Shown: one piece after another, positions 34,148 through 43,851 of the stretch
Numbering within the stretch: position 1 is the first letter of the stretch
Layout: the number at the start of each line of letters is the position of its first letter
NCBI RefSeq assembly: GCF_002887815.1
Contig: NZ_PDHO01000007.1
Span: 124,001 to 188,000 of the forward strand
Direction: 5' to 3'
Source: Mycobacterium sp. ENV421
Lineage (GTDB): Bacteria; Actinomycetota; Actinomycetes; Mycobacteriales; Mycobacteriaceae
DNA length: 64,000 nt
Notes under the pieces: model-generated
Told to the model about the DNA's origin: nothing
Seen by the model: only the letters and a program-made list of their open reading frames with translations
Database searches by the model: none
Translations under genes and position numbers: made by a program

Positions 34148-34938
34148 CGGATCCGGTACGCGTCGAAAAGAATGGGCCTGTCACGACGGTGATCATCGAC
34201 CGTCCGCAGGCCCGCAACGCTGTCAACGGTCCCACCGCGATGGCCTTGTTCAACGCTTTCGACGAGTTCGACAACGACGACTCGGCATCGGTGGCGGTGC
34301 TCTGGGGTGACAACGGAACCTTCTGCGCCGGAGCCGATCTAAAGGCGATCGGCACGCCGGATACCAACCCCACGCACCGACCTCGGACTGGATCCGATGT
34401 CGCCGGCCCAGCGGCTCCGGGCCCCATGGGACCCAGCCGCATGCAGCTGTCCAAACCGGTGATCGCCGCGGTCAGCGGCTACGCCGTCGCCGGCGGCCTC
34501 GAGCTGGCGCTGTGGTGCGATCTGCGGGTCGCGGACGAAGACGCCGTGTTCGGGGTGTTCTGCCGCCGGTGGGGGGTTCCGCTGATCGACGGCGGCACCG
34601 TGCGCCTACCTCGTCTCATCGGCCACAGCCGGGCGATGGACCTGATCCTCACCGGCCGCGCCGTCGGCGCCGAGGAAGCCCTGGCGATCGGCCTGGCCAA
34701 TCGGGTGGTGCCGCCAGGTCAGAGCCGCCAGGCCGCCGAGGAATTGGCCGCCGAACTGGCCCAGCTTCCGCAGCTGTGCCTGCGTTCGGACCGGATGTCG
34801 GCGCTCAACCAGTGGGGTCGGTCCGAAGCCGACGCCATGGACTTCGAATTCGGCAGCCTGTCGCGGGTGGCTGCCGAGTCCCTTGCCGGTGCGCAGCGAT
34901 TCGCCAAGGGCGCCGGCCGGCACGGTGCGAAGGCGTGA
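34144..34938 (+). CDS. echA5: Enoyl-CoA hydratase EchA5
   Basis: A 264-residue crotonase. Motifs: VIIDRPQARNAVNGP, GTFCAGADLKAIG (oxyanion loop) and AVSGYAVAGGLELALWCDLRV. The ADEDAVFGVFCRRWGVPLIDGG segment carries the usual position of the catalytic Glu region. ATG 34144 overlaps the PaaX-like gene by 4 bp. It is the last gene of the operon and converges on the DUF3060-type lipoprotein 11 bases later, with no clear terminator between them. Confidence 0.92.
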   Translation: MTDPVRVEKNGPVTTVIIDRPQARNAVNGPTAMALFNAFDEFDNDDSASVAVLWGDNGTFCAGADLKAIGTPDTNPTHRPRTGSDVAGPAAPGPMGPSRMQLSKPVIAAVSGYAVAGGLELALWCDLRVADEDAVFGVFCRRWGVPLIDGGTVRLPRLIGHSRAMDLILTGRAVGAEEALAIGLANRVVPPGQSRQAAEELAAELAQLPQLCLRSDRMSALNQWGRSEADAMDFEFGSLSRVAAESLAGAQRFAKGAGRHGAKA

Positions 34939-34949
34939 GCCGCGACCAC

Positions 34950-35354
34950 CTACGACTTGTTGAGCGTGTTCCCCGAGCCGAGGTTGTTCACCTTCGGGTC
35001 GCCCTTGTAGGTGATCGTGTTGTTGAGGCCGACGACGGACAGTTCCTTGTCGATGGTGCCGAAGGTGATCTTGTTGTCCGCGCCGCCGATGTTCACCGAC
35101 GCGCACGTGCCTTTGACCGTCAGGGTGTTGTTGGACCCGCCGACGTTCAGCGACTTTCCGTCGGCGCAGTCGATCTCGGCGGTCGTGCCGAACGAGCCGT
35201 AGTTGATGGTGTTGCCCACCTCAACCTGTGCTCCCGAGCTTCCGGCCGTCGCCGTCGGTGAGGTGGAGTCCTTGCTGGTGGATCCGCAGCCCGACAGCGC
35301 GATGGCGGCGATAACGCTGATCCCAGCGATGAGGGTGGGGGAGTTCATCGGCAT
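34950..35354 (-). CDS. DUF3060-type lipoprotein
   Basis: A 134-residue lipoprotein: a short signal peptide ends with the lipobox-like AIALSGC (Cys about residue 22), followed by a Ser/Thr linker and a repetitive domain of short strands (NTINYGSFGTT, IDCADGKSLNVGGSNNTLTV, SVNIGGADNKITFG, LNNTITYKGDP) with a Cys pair, typical of DUF3060 beta-helix-like proteins. The start at 35354 (MPMNSP) follows AAGGACGG; 35369 and 35348 are alternatives. By position it matches the lipoprotein Rv0679c. The function of the family is unknown; it is an envelope protein. Confidence 0.82.
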   Translation of the reverse strand: MPMNSPTLIAGISVIAAIALSGCGSTSKDSTSPTATAGSSGAQVEVGNTINYGSFGTTAEIDCADGKSLNVGGSNNTLTVKGTCASVNIGGADNKITFGTIDKELSVVGLNNTITYKGDPKVNNLGSGNTLNKS

Positions 35355-35371
35355 TCGTCCGTCCTTCACGA

Positions 35372-35653
35372 TTACGCCGGAACGCGGTCGATCCGGTTCG
35401 TCATTCCTAACTCGCGGCCGCGGTCGAGGACGACTGGCTCGCCGCTCGTGTGCAGGACCGTCTGGTCCCAGCCGTAGACCGTGATGTCATTGACGACGTT
35501 ATCGGCGATCACCGTCTTCGACGAGCCTTATGGGGTCACGGCCCGCCACGATGCCGCAGCCGGGGATGTGACCGTTCCGGTGATACCCGCCGTGAGGGCG
35601 GCAACGCAGGTCATGATGAACGCGCCGCCGCGGTGTCCCCAGCTCACCGACAT
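35372..35653 (-). pseudogene. Small exported protein gene interrupted by an in-frame stop
   Basis: Reading leftwards from ATG 35653 gives a signal-peptide-like start (FIMTCVAALTAGITGTVTS), then TAA at 35530-35528 after 41 codons. The same frame continues open for 51 further codons with a protein-like C-terminus (VIADNVVNDITVYGWDQTV, then RGRELGMTNRIDRVPA) to TAA 35374-35372, 18 bases before the DUF3060 lipoprotein. The unit looks like a 93-residue secreted protein broken by one nonsense codon, probably the counterpart of Rv0680c, which pairs with Rv0679c. A shorter downstream start is possible. Bases 35654-35746 separate it from the divergent TetR gene. Confidence 0.45.
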
Positions 35654-35746
35654 GCTTCACTTGGCAGCCAACCTGAGTTGGAAACTGCGTCGCAGCCGGT
35701 CGGTCAACTAGAGTTCTCCGTCGATCCACCCAGGGAAGGGCGTGCA

Positions 35747-36385
35747 ATGACATCTCGGCCGGAACCGGAGTCGGCGGCTGCCCGCCCGCGCCCCGGAAAC
35801 CGGTCGTCGGCGAGGTCGAACAAGCTCAGCCGCGAGGTCATCGTCAACGCGGCCCTGACCTTCCTCGATCGGGAAGGCTGGGACGGACTCACCATCAATG
35901 CACTGGCCACCCAGTTGGGTACCAAGGGGCCGTCGCTCTACAACCACGTGCACAGCCTCGACGATCTGCGTCGCACGGTCCGCATGCACGTCATCGACGA
36001 CATCCTGCAGATGCTGTCCACCGTCGGGCAGGGCCGCACCCGCGACGACGCCGTGACCGCGATGGCCAGCGCCTACCGCAGCTACGCGCACCATCACCCG
36101 GGCCGCTACTCGGCTTTCACCCGTATGCCGTTGGGCGGTGACGACCCGGAGTTCACGGCCGCGTCGCATGCCGCCGCGGCCCCGGTGATCGAGGTACTCG
36201 CCTCGTACGGCCTGGACGGCGACGACGCCTTTTATGCCTCGCTGGAGTTCTGGGCCGCGCTGCACGGGTTCGTGCTGTTGGAAATGACGGGCGTGATGGA
36301 CATGGTCGACACCGATGCGGTGTTCTCGGACATGGTCCTGCGCCTGGCTGCCGGGATGGCGCGCCGGAACGGAGCGCACGGCTGA
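35747..36385 (+). CDS. TetR-family transcriptional regulator
   Basis: A 212-residue TetR-type repressor: N-terminal HTH about residues 28-75 (REVIVNAALTFLDREGWDGL, then ALATQLGTKGPSLYNHVHS recognition helix) and a TetR_C-type ligand domain (HHHPGRYSAFTRMP, LEFWAALHGFVLLEM). ATG 35747 is preceded by AGGGAAGGGCG. Matches Rv0681, which likewise lies just upstream of rpsL. It is divergent from the broken secreted gene and the DUF3060 lipoprotein, which are candidate targets. Confidence 0.9.
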   Translation: MTSRPEPESAAARPRPGNRSSARSNKLSREVIVNAALTFLDREGWDGLTINALATQLGTKGPSLYNHVHSLDDLRRTVRMHVIDDILQMLSTVGQGRTRDDAVTAMASAYRSYAHHHPGRYSAFTRMPLGGDDPEFTAASHAAAAPVIEVLASYGLDGDDAFYASLEFWAALHGFVLLEMTGVMDMVDTDAVFSDMVLRLAAGMARRNGAHG

Positions 36386-36485
36386 GCCCACCTCGGGCAC
36401 CCGAATATCGGTGCTGTCGGGAACCGATGCCGACATTCACGCGTTGACCTGCGGTAAGGCCCATCAGGAGCCCCGTGCACCGAGT

Positions 36486-36514
36486 TTGGAGGGGCGTGCC
36501 GCGCCTGGTATCGT
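36486..36514 (+). promoter_or_regulatory. Candidate sigma-A promoter of the str operon
   Basis: TTGGAG (36486-36491), 17 bases, TATCGT (36509-36514). It lies about 200 bases upstream of rpsL, so the operon would carry a long leader. No gene is seen between the TetR stop at 36385 and rpsL. Confidence 0.5.
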
Positions 36515-36716
36515 GGGAGCTCGTGCCTGGCCGTTAGGGGCGCTTGCGGGGACGCATGCGCGCACGCCGGGCAAATTCGCATGTCCAGTATGCATCGGAT
36601 TCGACTGGTGCACAGTGTGTGCGACACGCCCGGCAGCGGGGTACGCGGCGGGGTGAAAACAGCAGTACAGAGACTTGAGAAGCGCCGAAAGACGTACGAG
36701 AGAAGAAAGCCGGTAG

Positions 36717-37091
36717 ATGCCAACCATTCAGCAGCTGGTCCGCAAGGGTCGCACCGACAAGGTCGCGAAGGTGAAGACCGCGGCCCTCAAGGGCAGCCCG
36801 CAGCGCCGCGGCGTGTGCACCCGCGTGTACACGACCACCCCGAAGAAGCCGAACTCGGCACTTCGCAAGGTCGCGCGCGTGAAGCTGACGACCGGCGTCG
36901 AGGTGACCGCCTACATCCCCGGTGAGGGCCACAACCTGCAGGAGCACTCGATGGTGCTGGTGCGCGGCGGCCGTGTGAAGGACCTCCCCGGCGTTCGCTA
37001 CAAGATCATCCGCGGTTCGCTGGACACCCAGGGTGTCAAGAACCGCAAGCAGGCCCGTAGCCGTTACGGCGCGAAGAAGGAGAAGAGCTAA
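36717..37091 (+). CDS. rpsL: 30S ribosomal protein S12
   Basis: A 124-residue S12, part of the decoding centre. The streptomycin-relevant lysines are wild type: [13 protein letters not shown] (Lys43) and [11 protein letters not shown] (Lys88). The N-terminus is [11 protein letters not shown]. The start is preceded by GAAGAAAGCCGG. It overlaps the rpsG start by one base (TAATG). Confidence 0.98.
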   Translation: MPTIQQLVRKGRTDKVAKVKTAALKGSPQRRGVCTRVYTTTPKKPNSALRKVARVKLTTGVEVTAYIPGEGHNLQEHSMVLVRGGRVKDLPGVRYKIIRGSLDTQGVKNRKQARSRYGAKKEKS

Positions 37092-37561
37092 TGCCGCGCA
37101 AGGGTCCCGCGCCGAAGCGCCCGTTGGTCAATGACCCGGTCTACGGCTCGCAGCTGGTCACCCAGCTGGTGAACAAGGTCCTGCTGGACGGGAAGAAATC
37201 GCTGGCAGAACGCATTGTTTATGGTGCGCTCGAGCAGGCTCGTGACAAGACCGGCACCGATCCGGTCATCACCCTGAAGCGCGCTCTCGACAACGTCAAG
37301 CCCGCCCTCGAGGTGCGCAGCCGTCGTGTCGGTGGCGCCACCTATCAGGTGCCCGTCGAGGTCCGCCCGGAACGCTCCACCACTCTGGCCCTGCGCTGGT
37401 TGGTGAGCTTTTCCAAGGCGCGCCGCGAGAAGACCATGATCGAGCGGCTGGCGAACGAGATTCTCGACGCCAGCAATGGCCTGGGTGCAGCCGTGAAGCG
37501 GCGCGAAGACACCCACAAGATGGCCGAGGCGAACCGGGCCTTCGCGCACTACCGCTGGTGA
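37091..37561 (+). CDS. rpsG: 30S ribosomal protein S7
   Basis: A 156-residue S7, the assembly initiator of the 30S head. Conserved parts: [60 protein letters not shown] (read as adjacent short motifs) and [20 protein letters not shown]. The usual length for actinobacteria. Second gene of the str operon. Confidence 0.98.
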   Translation: MPRKGPAPKRPLVNDPVYGSQLVTQLVNKVLLDGKKSLAERIVYGALEQARDKTGTDPVITLKRALDNVKPALEVRSRRVGGATYQVPVEVRPERSTTLALRWLVSFSKARREKTMIERLANEILDASNGLGAAVKRREDTHKMAEANRAFAHYRW

Positions 37562-37569
37562 TTGCACTG

Positions 37570-37599
37570 CCGGCGGCCACCGCGTGGCGGCTGCCGGCG
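37570..37599 (+). other. GC-rich hairpin between rpsG and fusA
   Basis: GCCGGCGGCCAC ... GTGGCGGCTGCCGGC forms a bulged stem right after the rpsG stop. There is no T-run, so it is more likely an mRNA processing or attenuation element than a full terminator inside the str operon. Confidence 0.35.
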
Positions 37600-37643
37600 C
37601 ATGACCACACCAAATTGAGAAGCGAAAGAGTGGGAATTTAGCC

Positions 37644-39746
37644 GTGGCACAGGACGTGCTCACCGACCTGAACAAGGTCCGCAACATCGGCATCATGGCG
37701 CACATCGATGCCGGCAAGACGACAACGACCGAGCGCATCCTCTTCTACACCGGTATCTCGTACAAGATCGGTGAGGTGCACGACGGTGCCGCCACGATGG
37801 ACTGGATGGAGCAGGAGCAGGAGCGGGGTATCACCATCACCTCGGCCGCGACCACCTGCTTCTGGAACGACAACCAGATCAACATCATCGACACCCCGGG
37901 CCACGTCGACTTCACCGTCGAGGTGGAGCGCTCGCTGCGCGTGCTCGACGGTGCCGTCGCCGTCTTCGACGGCAAGGAAGGTGTCGAGCCGCAGTCCGAG
38001 CAGGTCTGGCGTCAGGCCGACAAGTACGACGTGCCGCGCATCTGCTTCGTCAACAAGATGGACAAGCTGGGCGCCGACTTCTACTTCTCGGTGCAGACGA
38101 TGAAGGACCGCCTCGGCGCGAACGTCGTCCCGATCCAGCTGCCGATCGGCTCCGAGGGCGACTTCGAGGGCGTCGTCGACCTGGTCGAGATGAAGGCCAA
38201 GGTCTGGCGCGGTGAGACGAAGCTCGGCGAGAAGTACGACGTCGTCGACATCCCGGCCGATATGCAGGAGAAGGCCGAGGAATATCGCACCGCGATGATC
38301 GAGTCCATCGCCGAGACCGATGACGACCTCATGGAGAAGTACCTGGGCGGCGAAGAGCTCACCGTCGAGGAGATCAAGGGCGGTCTGCGCAAGCTGACCG
38401 TCACCAGCGCGGGTTACCCGGTGCTGTGCGGTTCCGCGTTCAAGAACAAGGGCGTGCAGCCCATGCTCGACGCGGTCATCGACTACCTGCCGACCCCGCT
38501 GGACGTTGCGGCCGCCGAAGGCCACCGCCCGGGCAAGGAAGACGAGATCGTCTTGCGCAAGCCGTCGGCCGACGAGCCGTTCTCCGGGCTGGCGTTCAAG
38601 GTTGCCACCCACCCGTTCTTCGGCAAGTTGACCTACGTCCGGGTGTACTCGGGCAAGGTCGACTCCGGCGCACAGGTCATCAACTCGACCAAGGGCAAGA
38701 AGGAGCGGCTGGGCAAGCTGTTCCAGATGCACTCCAACAAGGAGAACCCGGTCGAATCGGCATCCGCCGGCCACATCTACGCGGTGATCGGCCTCAAGGA
38801 CACCACCACCGGTGACACCCTGAGCGATCCGAACGACCAGGTTGTGCTCGAGTCGATGACCTTCCCGGATCCCGTCATCCAGGTCGCCATCGAGCCCAAG
38901 ACGAAGAGTGACCAGGAGAAGCTGTCCCTGGCCATTCAGAAGCTGGCCGAAGAGGATCCGACCTTCAAGGTCAACCAGGACCACGAGACCGGCCAGACCA
39001 TCATCGGCGGCATGGGCGAGCTCCACCTGGACATCCTGGTGGACCGTATGCGCCGCGAGTTCAAGGTCGAGGCCAACGTCGGCAAGCCGCAGGTCGCCTA
39101 CAAGGAGACCATCAAGCGCGCAGTCGACAAGGTCGAGTTCACGCATAAGAAGCAGACCGGTGGCTCCGGCCAGTTCGCGAAGGTTCTCGTCGCCATCGAG
39201 CCGTTTGTCGGCGAGGACGGCGCAACCTACGAGTTCGAGAACAGGGTCACCGGTGGCCGCATCCCCCGCGAGTACATCCCGTCGGTGGATGCCGGTGCGC
39301 AGGACGCCATGCAGTACGGCGTGCTGGCCGGTTACCCGCTGGTGAACTTGAAGCTCATCCTGCTCGACGGCGCGTACCACGACGTCGACTCGTCGGAAAT
39401 GGCCTTCAAGATCGCCGGTTCCCAGGCGCTGAAAAAGGCTGCCGCGCAAGCGCAGCCGGTCATCCTGGAACCTGTTATGGCCGTCGAGGTCACGACGCCC
39501 GAGGATTACATGGGCGACGTGATCGGCGACCTGAACTCCCGCCGTGGTCAGATTCAAGCCATGGAGGAGCGCAGCGGTGCTCGCGTCGTCAAGGCGCACG
39601 TGCCGCTGTCGGAGATGTTCGGCTATGTCGGGGACCTGCGGTCCCGGACCCAGGGCCGGGCGAACTACTCCATGGTGTTCGATTCGTACGCCGAAGTTCC
39701 GGCGAACGTGTCGAAGGAGATCATCGCGAAGGCGACGGGTCAGTAA
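37644..39746 (+). CDS. fusA: Elongation factor G
   Basis: A 700-residue translational GTPase catalysing ribosomal translocation. G1 [18 protein letters not shown]2 [13 protein letters not shown]3 DTPGHVDFT and G4 [12 protein letters not shown] are all seen. Domains II-V follow in normal order to the C-terminus [18 protein letters not shown] start 37644 after GAGTGGGAATTTAGCC. Third gene of the str operon. Confidence 0.98.
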   Translation: MAQDVLTDLNKVRNIGIMAHIDAGKTTTTERILFYTGISYKIGEVHDGAATMDWMEQEQERGITITSAATTCFWNDNQINIIDTPGHVDFTVEVERSLRVLDGAVAVFDGKEGVEPQSEQVWRQADKYDVPRICFVNKMDKLGADFYFSVQTMKDRLGANVVPIQLPIGSEGDFEGVVDLVEMKAKVWRGETKLGEKYDVVDIPADMQEKAEEYRTAMIESIAETDDDLMEKYLGGEELTVEEIKGGLRKLTVTSAGYPVLCGSAFKNKGVQPMLDAVIDYLPTPLDVAAAEGHRPGKEDEIVLRKPSADEPFSGLAFKVATHPFFGKLTYVRVYSGKVDSGAQVINSTKGKKERLGKLFQMHSNKENPVESASAGHIYAVIGLKDTTTGDTLSDPNDQVVLESMTFPDPVIQVAIEPKTKSDQEKLSLAIQKLAEEDPTFKVNQDHETGQTIIGGMGELHLDILVDRMRREFKVEANVGKPQVAYKETIKRAVDKVEFTHKKQTGGSGQFAKVLVAIEPFVGEDGATYEFENRVTGGRIPREYIPSVDAGAQDAMQYGVLAGYPLVNLKLILLDGAYHDVDSSEMAFKIAGSQALKKAAAQAQPVILEPVMAVEVTTPEDYMGDVIGDLNSRRGQIQAMEERSGARVVKAHVPLSEMFGYVGDLRSRTQGRANYSMVFDSYAEVPANVSKEIIAKATGQ

Positions 39747-39823
39747 TCCGTTGCTGCGGCAACACAACTGAAAACATCAACACTGCTTAACCAAAGCAAC
39801 AACAAGTCCAGGAGGACACAGAA

Positions 39824-41014
39824 GTGGCGAAGGCGAAGTTCGAGCGGACGAAGCCGCACGTCAACATCGGGACCATCGGTCACGTTGACCACGGCAAGAC
39901 CACGCTGACTGCAGCAATCACCAAGGTTCTGCACGACAAGTACCCGGAGTTGAACGAATCGCGCGCATTCGACCAGATCGACAATGCGCCCGAGGAGCGT
40001 CAGCGCGGTATCACCATCAACATCTCCCACGTGGAGTACCAGACCGAGAAGCGTCACTACGCGCACGTCGACGCCCCCGGTCACGCTGACTACATCAAGA
40101 ACATGATCACCGGTGCCGCCCAGATGGACGGCGCGATTCTGGTGGTCGCCGCCACCGACGGTCCCATGCCGCAGACCCGCGAGCACGTGCTGCTCGCCCG
40201 CCAGGTCGGCGTCCCCTACATCCTGGTGGCGCTGAACAAGGCCGATATGGTCGACGACGAGGAGCTCCTGGAGCTCGTCGAGCTGGAGGTCCGCGAACTG
40301 CTGGCCGCCCAGGAGTTCGACGAGGAAGCACCGGTCATCAAGGTGTCCGCACTCAAGGCCCTCGAGGGTGACCCGCAGTGGGTCAAGAGCGTCGAGGATC
40401 TGATGGACGCCGTCGACGAGTCGATCCCGGACCCGGTCCGCGACACCGACAAGCCGTTCCTGATGCCCGTCGAGGACGTCTTCACGATCACCGGCCGCGG
40501 CACCGTGGTCACCGGTCGTGTCGAGCGTGGCGTGATCAACGTGAACGAGGAAGTCGAGATCGTCGGCATCAAGCCGACCGTCACCAAGACCACGGTCACC
40601 GGTGTGGAAATGTTCCGCAAGCTGCTCGACCAGGGCCAGGCCGGCGACAACGTCGGTCTGCTGGTTCGTGGCGTCAAGCGCGAGGATGTCGAGCGCGGCC
40701 AGGTCGTCGTGAAGCCCGGCACCACCACCCCGCACACCGAGTTCGAGGGCAGCGTCTACATCCTGTCCAAGGACGAGGGCGGCCGTCACACGCCGTTCTT
40801 CAACAACTACCGCCCGCAGTTCTACTTCCGTACCACGGACGTGACCGGCGTGGTGACCCTTCCCGAGGGCACCGAGATGGTGATGCCCGGTGACAACACC
40901 GACATCTCCGTCAAGCTGATCCAGCCCGTGGCCATGGACGAGGGCCTGCGGTTCGCGATCCGTGAAGGTGGCCGCACCGTCGGCGCCGGCCGGGTCACCA
41001 AGATCATCAAGTGA
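39824..41014 (+). CDS. tuf: Elongation factor Tu
   Basis: A 396-residue EF-Tu delivering aminoacyl-tRNA to the ribosome. G1 [17 protein letters not shown], the switch-I region [17 protein letters not shown]3 [12 protein letters not shown] and G4 [10 protein letters not shown]. Domains 2 and 3 are complete, ending [12 protein letters not shown] start preceded by CCAGGAGGACACAGAA. Last gene of the str operon, closed by a hairpin terminator. Confidence 0.98.
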   Translation: MAKAKFERTKPHVNIGTIGHVDHGKTTLTAAITKVLHDKYPELNESRAFDQIDNAPEERQRGITINISHVEYQTEKRHYAHVDAPGHADYIKNMITGAAQMDGAILVVAATDGPMPQTREHVLLARQVGVPYILVALNKADMVDDEELLELVELEVRELLAAQEFDEEAPVIKVSALKALEGDPQWVKSVEDLMDAVDESIPDPVRDTDKPFLMPVEDVFTITGRGTVVTGRVERGVINVNEEVEIVGIKPTVTKTTVTGVEMFRKLLDQGQAGDNVGLLVRGVKREDVERGQVVVKPGTTTPHTEFEGSVYILSKDEGGRHTPFFNNYRPQFYFRTTDVTGVVTLPEGTEMVMPGDNTDISVKLIQPVAMDEGLRFAIREGGRTVGAGRVTKIIK

Positions 41015-41033
41015 TCTGACACAGCAGTTCCGC

Positions 41034-41071
41034 GAAGCGGCGCTCACCTTCGGGTGGGCGCCGCTTTCGTT
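41034..41071 (+). terminator. Rho-independent terminator of tuf
   Basis: GAAGCGGCGCTCACC pairs with GGTGGGCGCCGCTTTC (one G-T pair) around a TTCG loop at 41049-41052, followed by GTTTG. It begins 19 bases after the stop. Confidence 0.85.
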
Positions 41072-41129
41072 TGTCCGAAACCCCTCGTGCCCCGGTGCTA
41101 GGCTGCGGAATCCACAACGGGGTGGGGCG

Positions 41130-41429
41130 ATGGACGACGACGATTTTCAGCAGCCGGCGTATCCGCCGTCGGTTTTGTTCGGCGGCGCGGCACTGCTGGC
41201 TGTGCTCGGTGGCATCGTCGCGTCGGTACTCATGGTCAGCGCGGCGAGCGTCGGCAGCCACCAGTCACCCCCGGCGCCTCGCAGCCAGCCGGCCGCCCAC
41301 CCGGCGTCCCCGGCACCCGTGCGGCCCGCGCCGCCGGCCCAGCCCGAGGCCCAGAACAGTCTCGAGGTGTTCGTCAATCGACTCGTCCCGCAGTTGCCGG
41401 GCTTGGATCAGCTACTGCAACCCCCCTGA
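41130..41429 (+). CDS. Small single-pass membrane protein with Pro-rich tail
   Basis: A 99-residue protein, not recognised. It starts with an acidic stretch (MDDDDFQQP), has one hydrophobic helix (LFGGAALLAVLGGIVASVLM, about residues 16-36), a Pro/Ala/Ser-rich segment (about 45-78), and an amphipathic end NSLEVFVNRLVPQLPGLDQL. ATG 41130 has GGGGTGGGG upstream. Orientation suggests the tail faces outward. It lies between the tuf terminator and a SHOCT-domain membrane protein; nothing shows its job. Confidence 0.6.
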   Translation: MDDDDFQQPAYPPSVLFGGAALLAVLGGIVASVLMVSAASVGSHQSPPAPRSQPAAHPASPAPVRPAPPAQPEAQNSLEVFVNRLVPQLPGLDQLLQPP

Positions 41430-41533
41430 GCAGGGCGGTCTGAAGCTCGTCGCAGACTGCGACAAGTGGTCCCAAGCGGATGTCGTGGAGTTAGTCTGAT
41501 CGCGACATTGCTGGCCGAAAAGGGGTGTGCCAA

Positions 41534-42385
41534 ATGTTGGGTCGGTATCTCAAAGCGCAATTGACCGTCCTGCTGTTCGGCGGCCTCGTCGGTCCGATCT
41601 TCCTGATCGTGTACTTCGCCCTCGGGCCGTTCGCGCGGCCATACATCGGATGGATGTTCTGGGTCGGCCTGCTGATCACGGCGGGCGACGTGCTCGCCGC
41701 CCTGTGGTTGACCAACTCCGGGATGAAGTCCGCGGCCAGGCACGAGGAGCTGAACCAGCGTGGTGTTCTGGTGCTGGCGCAGATCACCGGTATCTCGGAC
41801 ACCTCGTGGTTCGTCAACGACCAACAGATGATCAAGGTGAACCTCCACTTCGAGGTGCCCGGCTATCAGGGTTTCGACACTCAGGAGACCATGGCGTCGA
41901 GCCCCACCCGCATGCAGATCCTCAACGCCCACAAGTTGGTCGCGCTCGTCGAGCCGGGCACGCAGAAGTACGAAATCGACTGGAACGCCAGCGCTTTGAT
42001 TGCCGGCGTGGTGCCCGCGCAGTTCACCCTCGCCGAGGACAACAAGACCTACGACCTGCGGGGGCAGGCCGGCCCGCTGATGGAGATCATGCAGATCCTG
42101 CGCGCCAACGGCGTGCCGATGAACGGCACCATCGACATCCGATCCAATCCTGCTGTGCGCCAGCAGGTGATGGCCGTCGTCCGGCGGGCCGCCGCCGGGC
42201 AGCCGGTGGCCGCCACACCACCGGCGGCCGCGCAACCCGCCACCACTACGCCGTACGTGCCGCCACCGATGCCGGAAGTGTCGACCGCGCAACGTCTTCA
42301 AGAGCTCGAGACCCTGAGGGCGACCGGCTCGATCACCGAGGCGGAATACACGGCCAAACGACAGCAGATCCTGGCCGATCTCTAG
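41534..42385 (+). CDS. Membrane protein with C-terminal SHOCT domain
   Basis: About 283 residues. Two hydrophobic helices at the N-terminus (LTVLLFGGLVGPIFLIVYFA and WMFWVGLLITAGDVLAALWL) are followed by a soluble domain of predicted strands, a Pro/Ala/Thr linker (about 215-245), and a SHOCT motif at the end (AQRLQELETLRATGSITEAEY...KRQQILADL). SHOCT segments are short oligomerisation modules. GTG 41525 would add three residues. The stop is 3 bases before the permease start, so they may be co-translated, but a functional link is not shown. Confidence 0.78.
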   Translation: MLGRYLKAQLTVLLFGGLVGPIFLIVYFALGPFARPYIGWMFWVGLLITAGDVLAALWLTNSGMKSAARHEELNQRGVLVLAQITGISDTSWFVNDQQMIKVNLHFEVPGYQGFDTQETMASSPTRMQILNAHKLVALVEPGTQKYEIDWNASALIAGVVPAQFTLAEDNKTYDLRGQAGPLMEIMQILRANGVPMNGTIDIRSNPAVRQQVMAVVRRAAAGQPVAATPPAAAQPATTTPYVPPPMPEVSTAQRLQELETLRATGSITEAEYTAKRQQILADL

Positions 42386-42388
42386 CTG

Positions 42389-43834
42389 ATGGCCTCGACC
42401 GAAGCGCCGACGCAGGCCGACGGGAAGGTCAGCCTGCCGACCCTGACCGCCATGGTGGTCGGGTCCATGGTCGGGTCGGGGGTCTTTCTGCTGCCGCGAC
42501 GCTTCGGAGTCGAGACCGGGGTGCTCGGGGCGCTGATCGCCTGGGCGATCGCCGGCAGCGGAATGCTGATGCTGGCCTTCGTCTTCCAGCGACTGGCCAC
42601 CCGTAAGCCAGATCTGGATGCGGGCATCTTCGCCTACGCCAAGGCCGGTTTCGGTGACTACGTCGGCTTCAATTCGGCGTTCGGGTTCTGGGCGTCGGCG
42701 TGCGCGGGCAACACCTCTTACTGGGTGTTGATCATGGCGACCACCGCGGCGCTGTTCCCGTCGCTCGGCACGGGAGACACCGTGCTGGCGGTCGTCTTGG
42801 CGTCGATCGGGGTGTGGTTGTTCTGCTTCCTGATCCTGCGCGGTGTCAAGGAGGCGGCGATCATCAACCGGATCGCCACCGTTGCCAAGATCATCCCGAT
42901 CCTGCTGTTCATCGTCATCGCACTTGTCGCGTTCAAGGGCGGCGTCTTCGCGGATAACTTCTGGGGTGGCGACGGGAACTACTCCCTGAGCTCGGTCTTC
43001 GAACAGGCCAAGGGGACGATGCTGATCACGGTGTTCGTCTTCCTGGGCATCGAAGGCGCCAGCGTGTATTCGCGTTTCGCCCGTAAACGGGAGGACGTCG
43101 GGCGCGCCACCGTGATCGGTTTCCTCAGTGTGCTCAGCGTGTTCATGTTGGTCACCCTGGTGTCCTACGGCATCCTGCCGCAGCACGAGCTGGCCCAGGT
43201 TGACCAGCCGTCGATGGCTTCGGTCTTGGAAACGATTGTCGGACATTGGGGTTCGGTGTTCATCCGGGTCGGGGTGATCGTCTCGGTGCTGGGTGCATAT
43301 CTGGCCTGGACGTTGATGGCCGCCGAAATCCTCTACCTTCCGGCCAAATCGGACGACATGCCGAGGTTCCTGGCCCGCACCAACTCTCATGGCGCCCCCG
43401 TCGCAGCACTGATCATGGCGGGCGGCCTGGTCCAGCTGCTCCTTATCCTGCTGCTGTTCACTTCCGACGCACTGAATTTCATGCTCGACCTGACCGCGGC
43501 GCTGTCCCTGGTTCCATACCTGCTTGCGGCGGCGTACGCGCTGAAACTGACGATCACCGGCGAGACCTACGGCCACGGCGATCCGCGCCGGTCCGACCTG
43601 GTGGTCGCCGTCCTCGCCACCGTCTACACGCTGTTTCTGGTCTACGCCGCCGGGGTGTCTCATCTGATGCTGTCCTGCATCCTCTACGCACCGGGGGCGA
43701 TCCTGTACGTGATCGCGCGCCGGGAACGCCGGCTCCCGCTGTTCCGCCCGGCGGAGGCGGTCTTGTTCGTCATCATCCTCGTCGGCGCGGTCTCGGGTGT
43801 GGTCTCGCTGGCCACGGGCGCAATCGAACTCTAG
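42389..43834 (+). CDS. arcD: Basic amino-acid/polyamine antiporter, APC superfamily (arginine-ornithine type)
   Basis: A 481-residue transporter with about 12-13 hydrophobic helices. The first helix contains the APC motif [20 protein letters not shown], and [18 protein letters not shown] and [15 protein letters not shown] resemble ArcD/YdgI-type antiporters. It is followed 17 bases later by arginine deiminase, so exchange of arginine for ornithine or citrulline is the natural reading. The substrate is inferred from context; the symbol is by function rather than close recognition. Confidence 0.82.
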   Translation: MASTEAPTQADGKVSLPTLTAMVVGSMVGSGVFLLPRRFGVETGVLGALIAWAIAGSGMLMLAFVFQRLATRKPDLDAGIFAYAKAGFGDYVGFNSAFGFWASACAGNTSYWVLIMATTAALFPSLGTGDTVLAVVLASIGVWLFCFLILRGVKEAAIINRIATVAKIIPILLFIVIALVAFKGGVFADNFWGGDGNYSLSSVFEQAKGTMLITVFVFLGIEGASVYSRFARKREDVGRATVIGFLSVLSVFMLVTLVSYGILPQHELAQVDQPSMASVLETIVGHWGSVFIRVGVIVSVLGAYLAWTLMAAEILYLPAKSDDMPRFLARTNSHGAPVAALIMAGGLVQLLLILLLFTSDALNFMLDLTAALSLVPYLLAAAYALKLTITGETYGHGDPRRSDLVVAVLATVYTLFLVYAAGVSHLMLSCILYAPGAILYVIARRERRLPLFRPAEAVLFVIILVGAVSGVVSLATGAIEL

Positions 43835-43851
43835 GGAAGGGAAGTGGTGTG

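Noticed and set aside
35450..35746. A 99-residue N-terminal extension of the TetR protein
   Set aside because: The HTH begins about 28 residues after ATG 35747, which has a good ribosome binding site. The upstream frame overlaps the divergent secreted gene and lacks motifs.
36717..37091. Streptomycin-resistance substitutions in rpsL
   Set aside because: Lys43 and Lys88 are both present as in the susceptible form.
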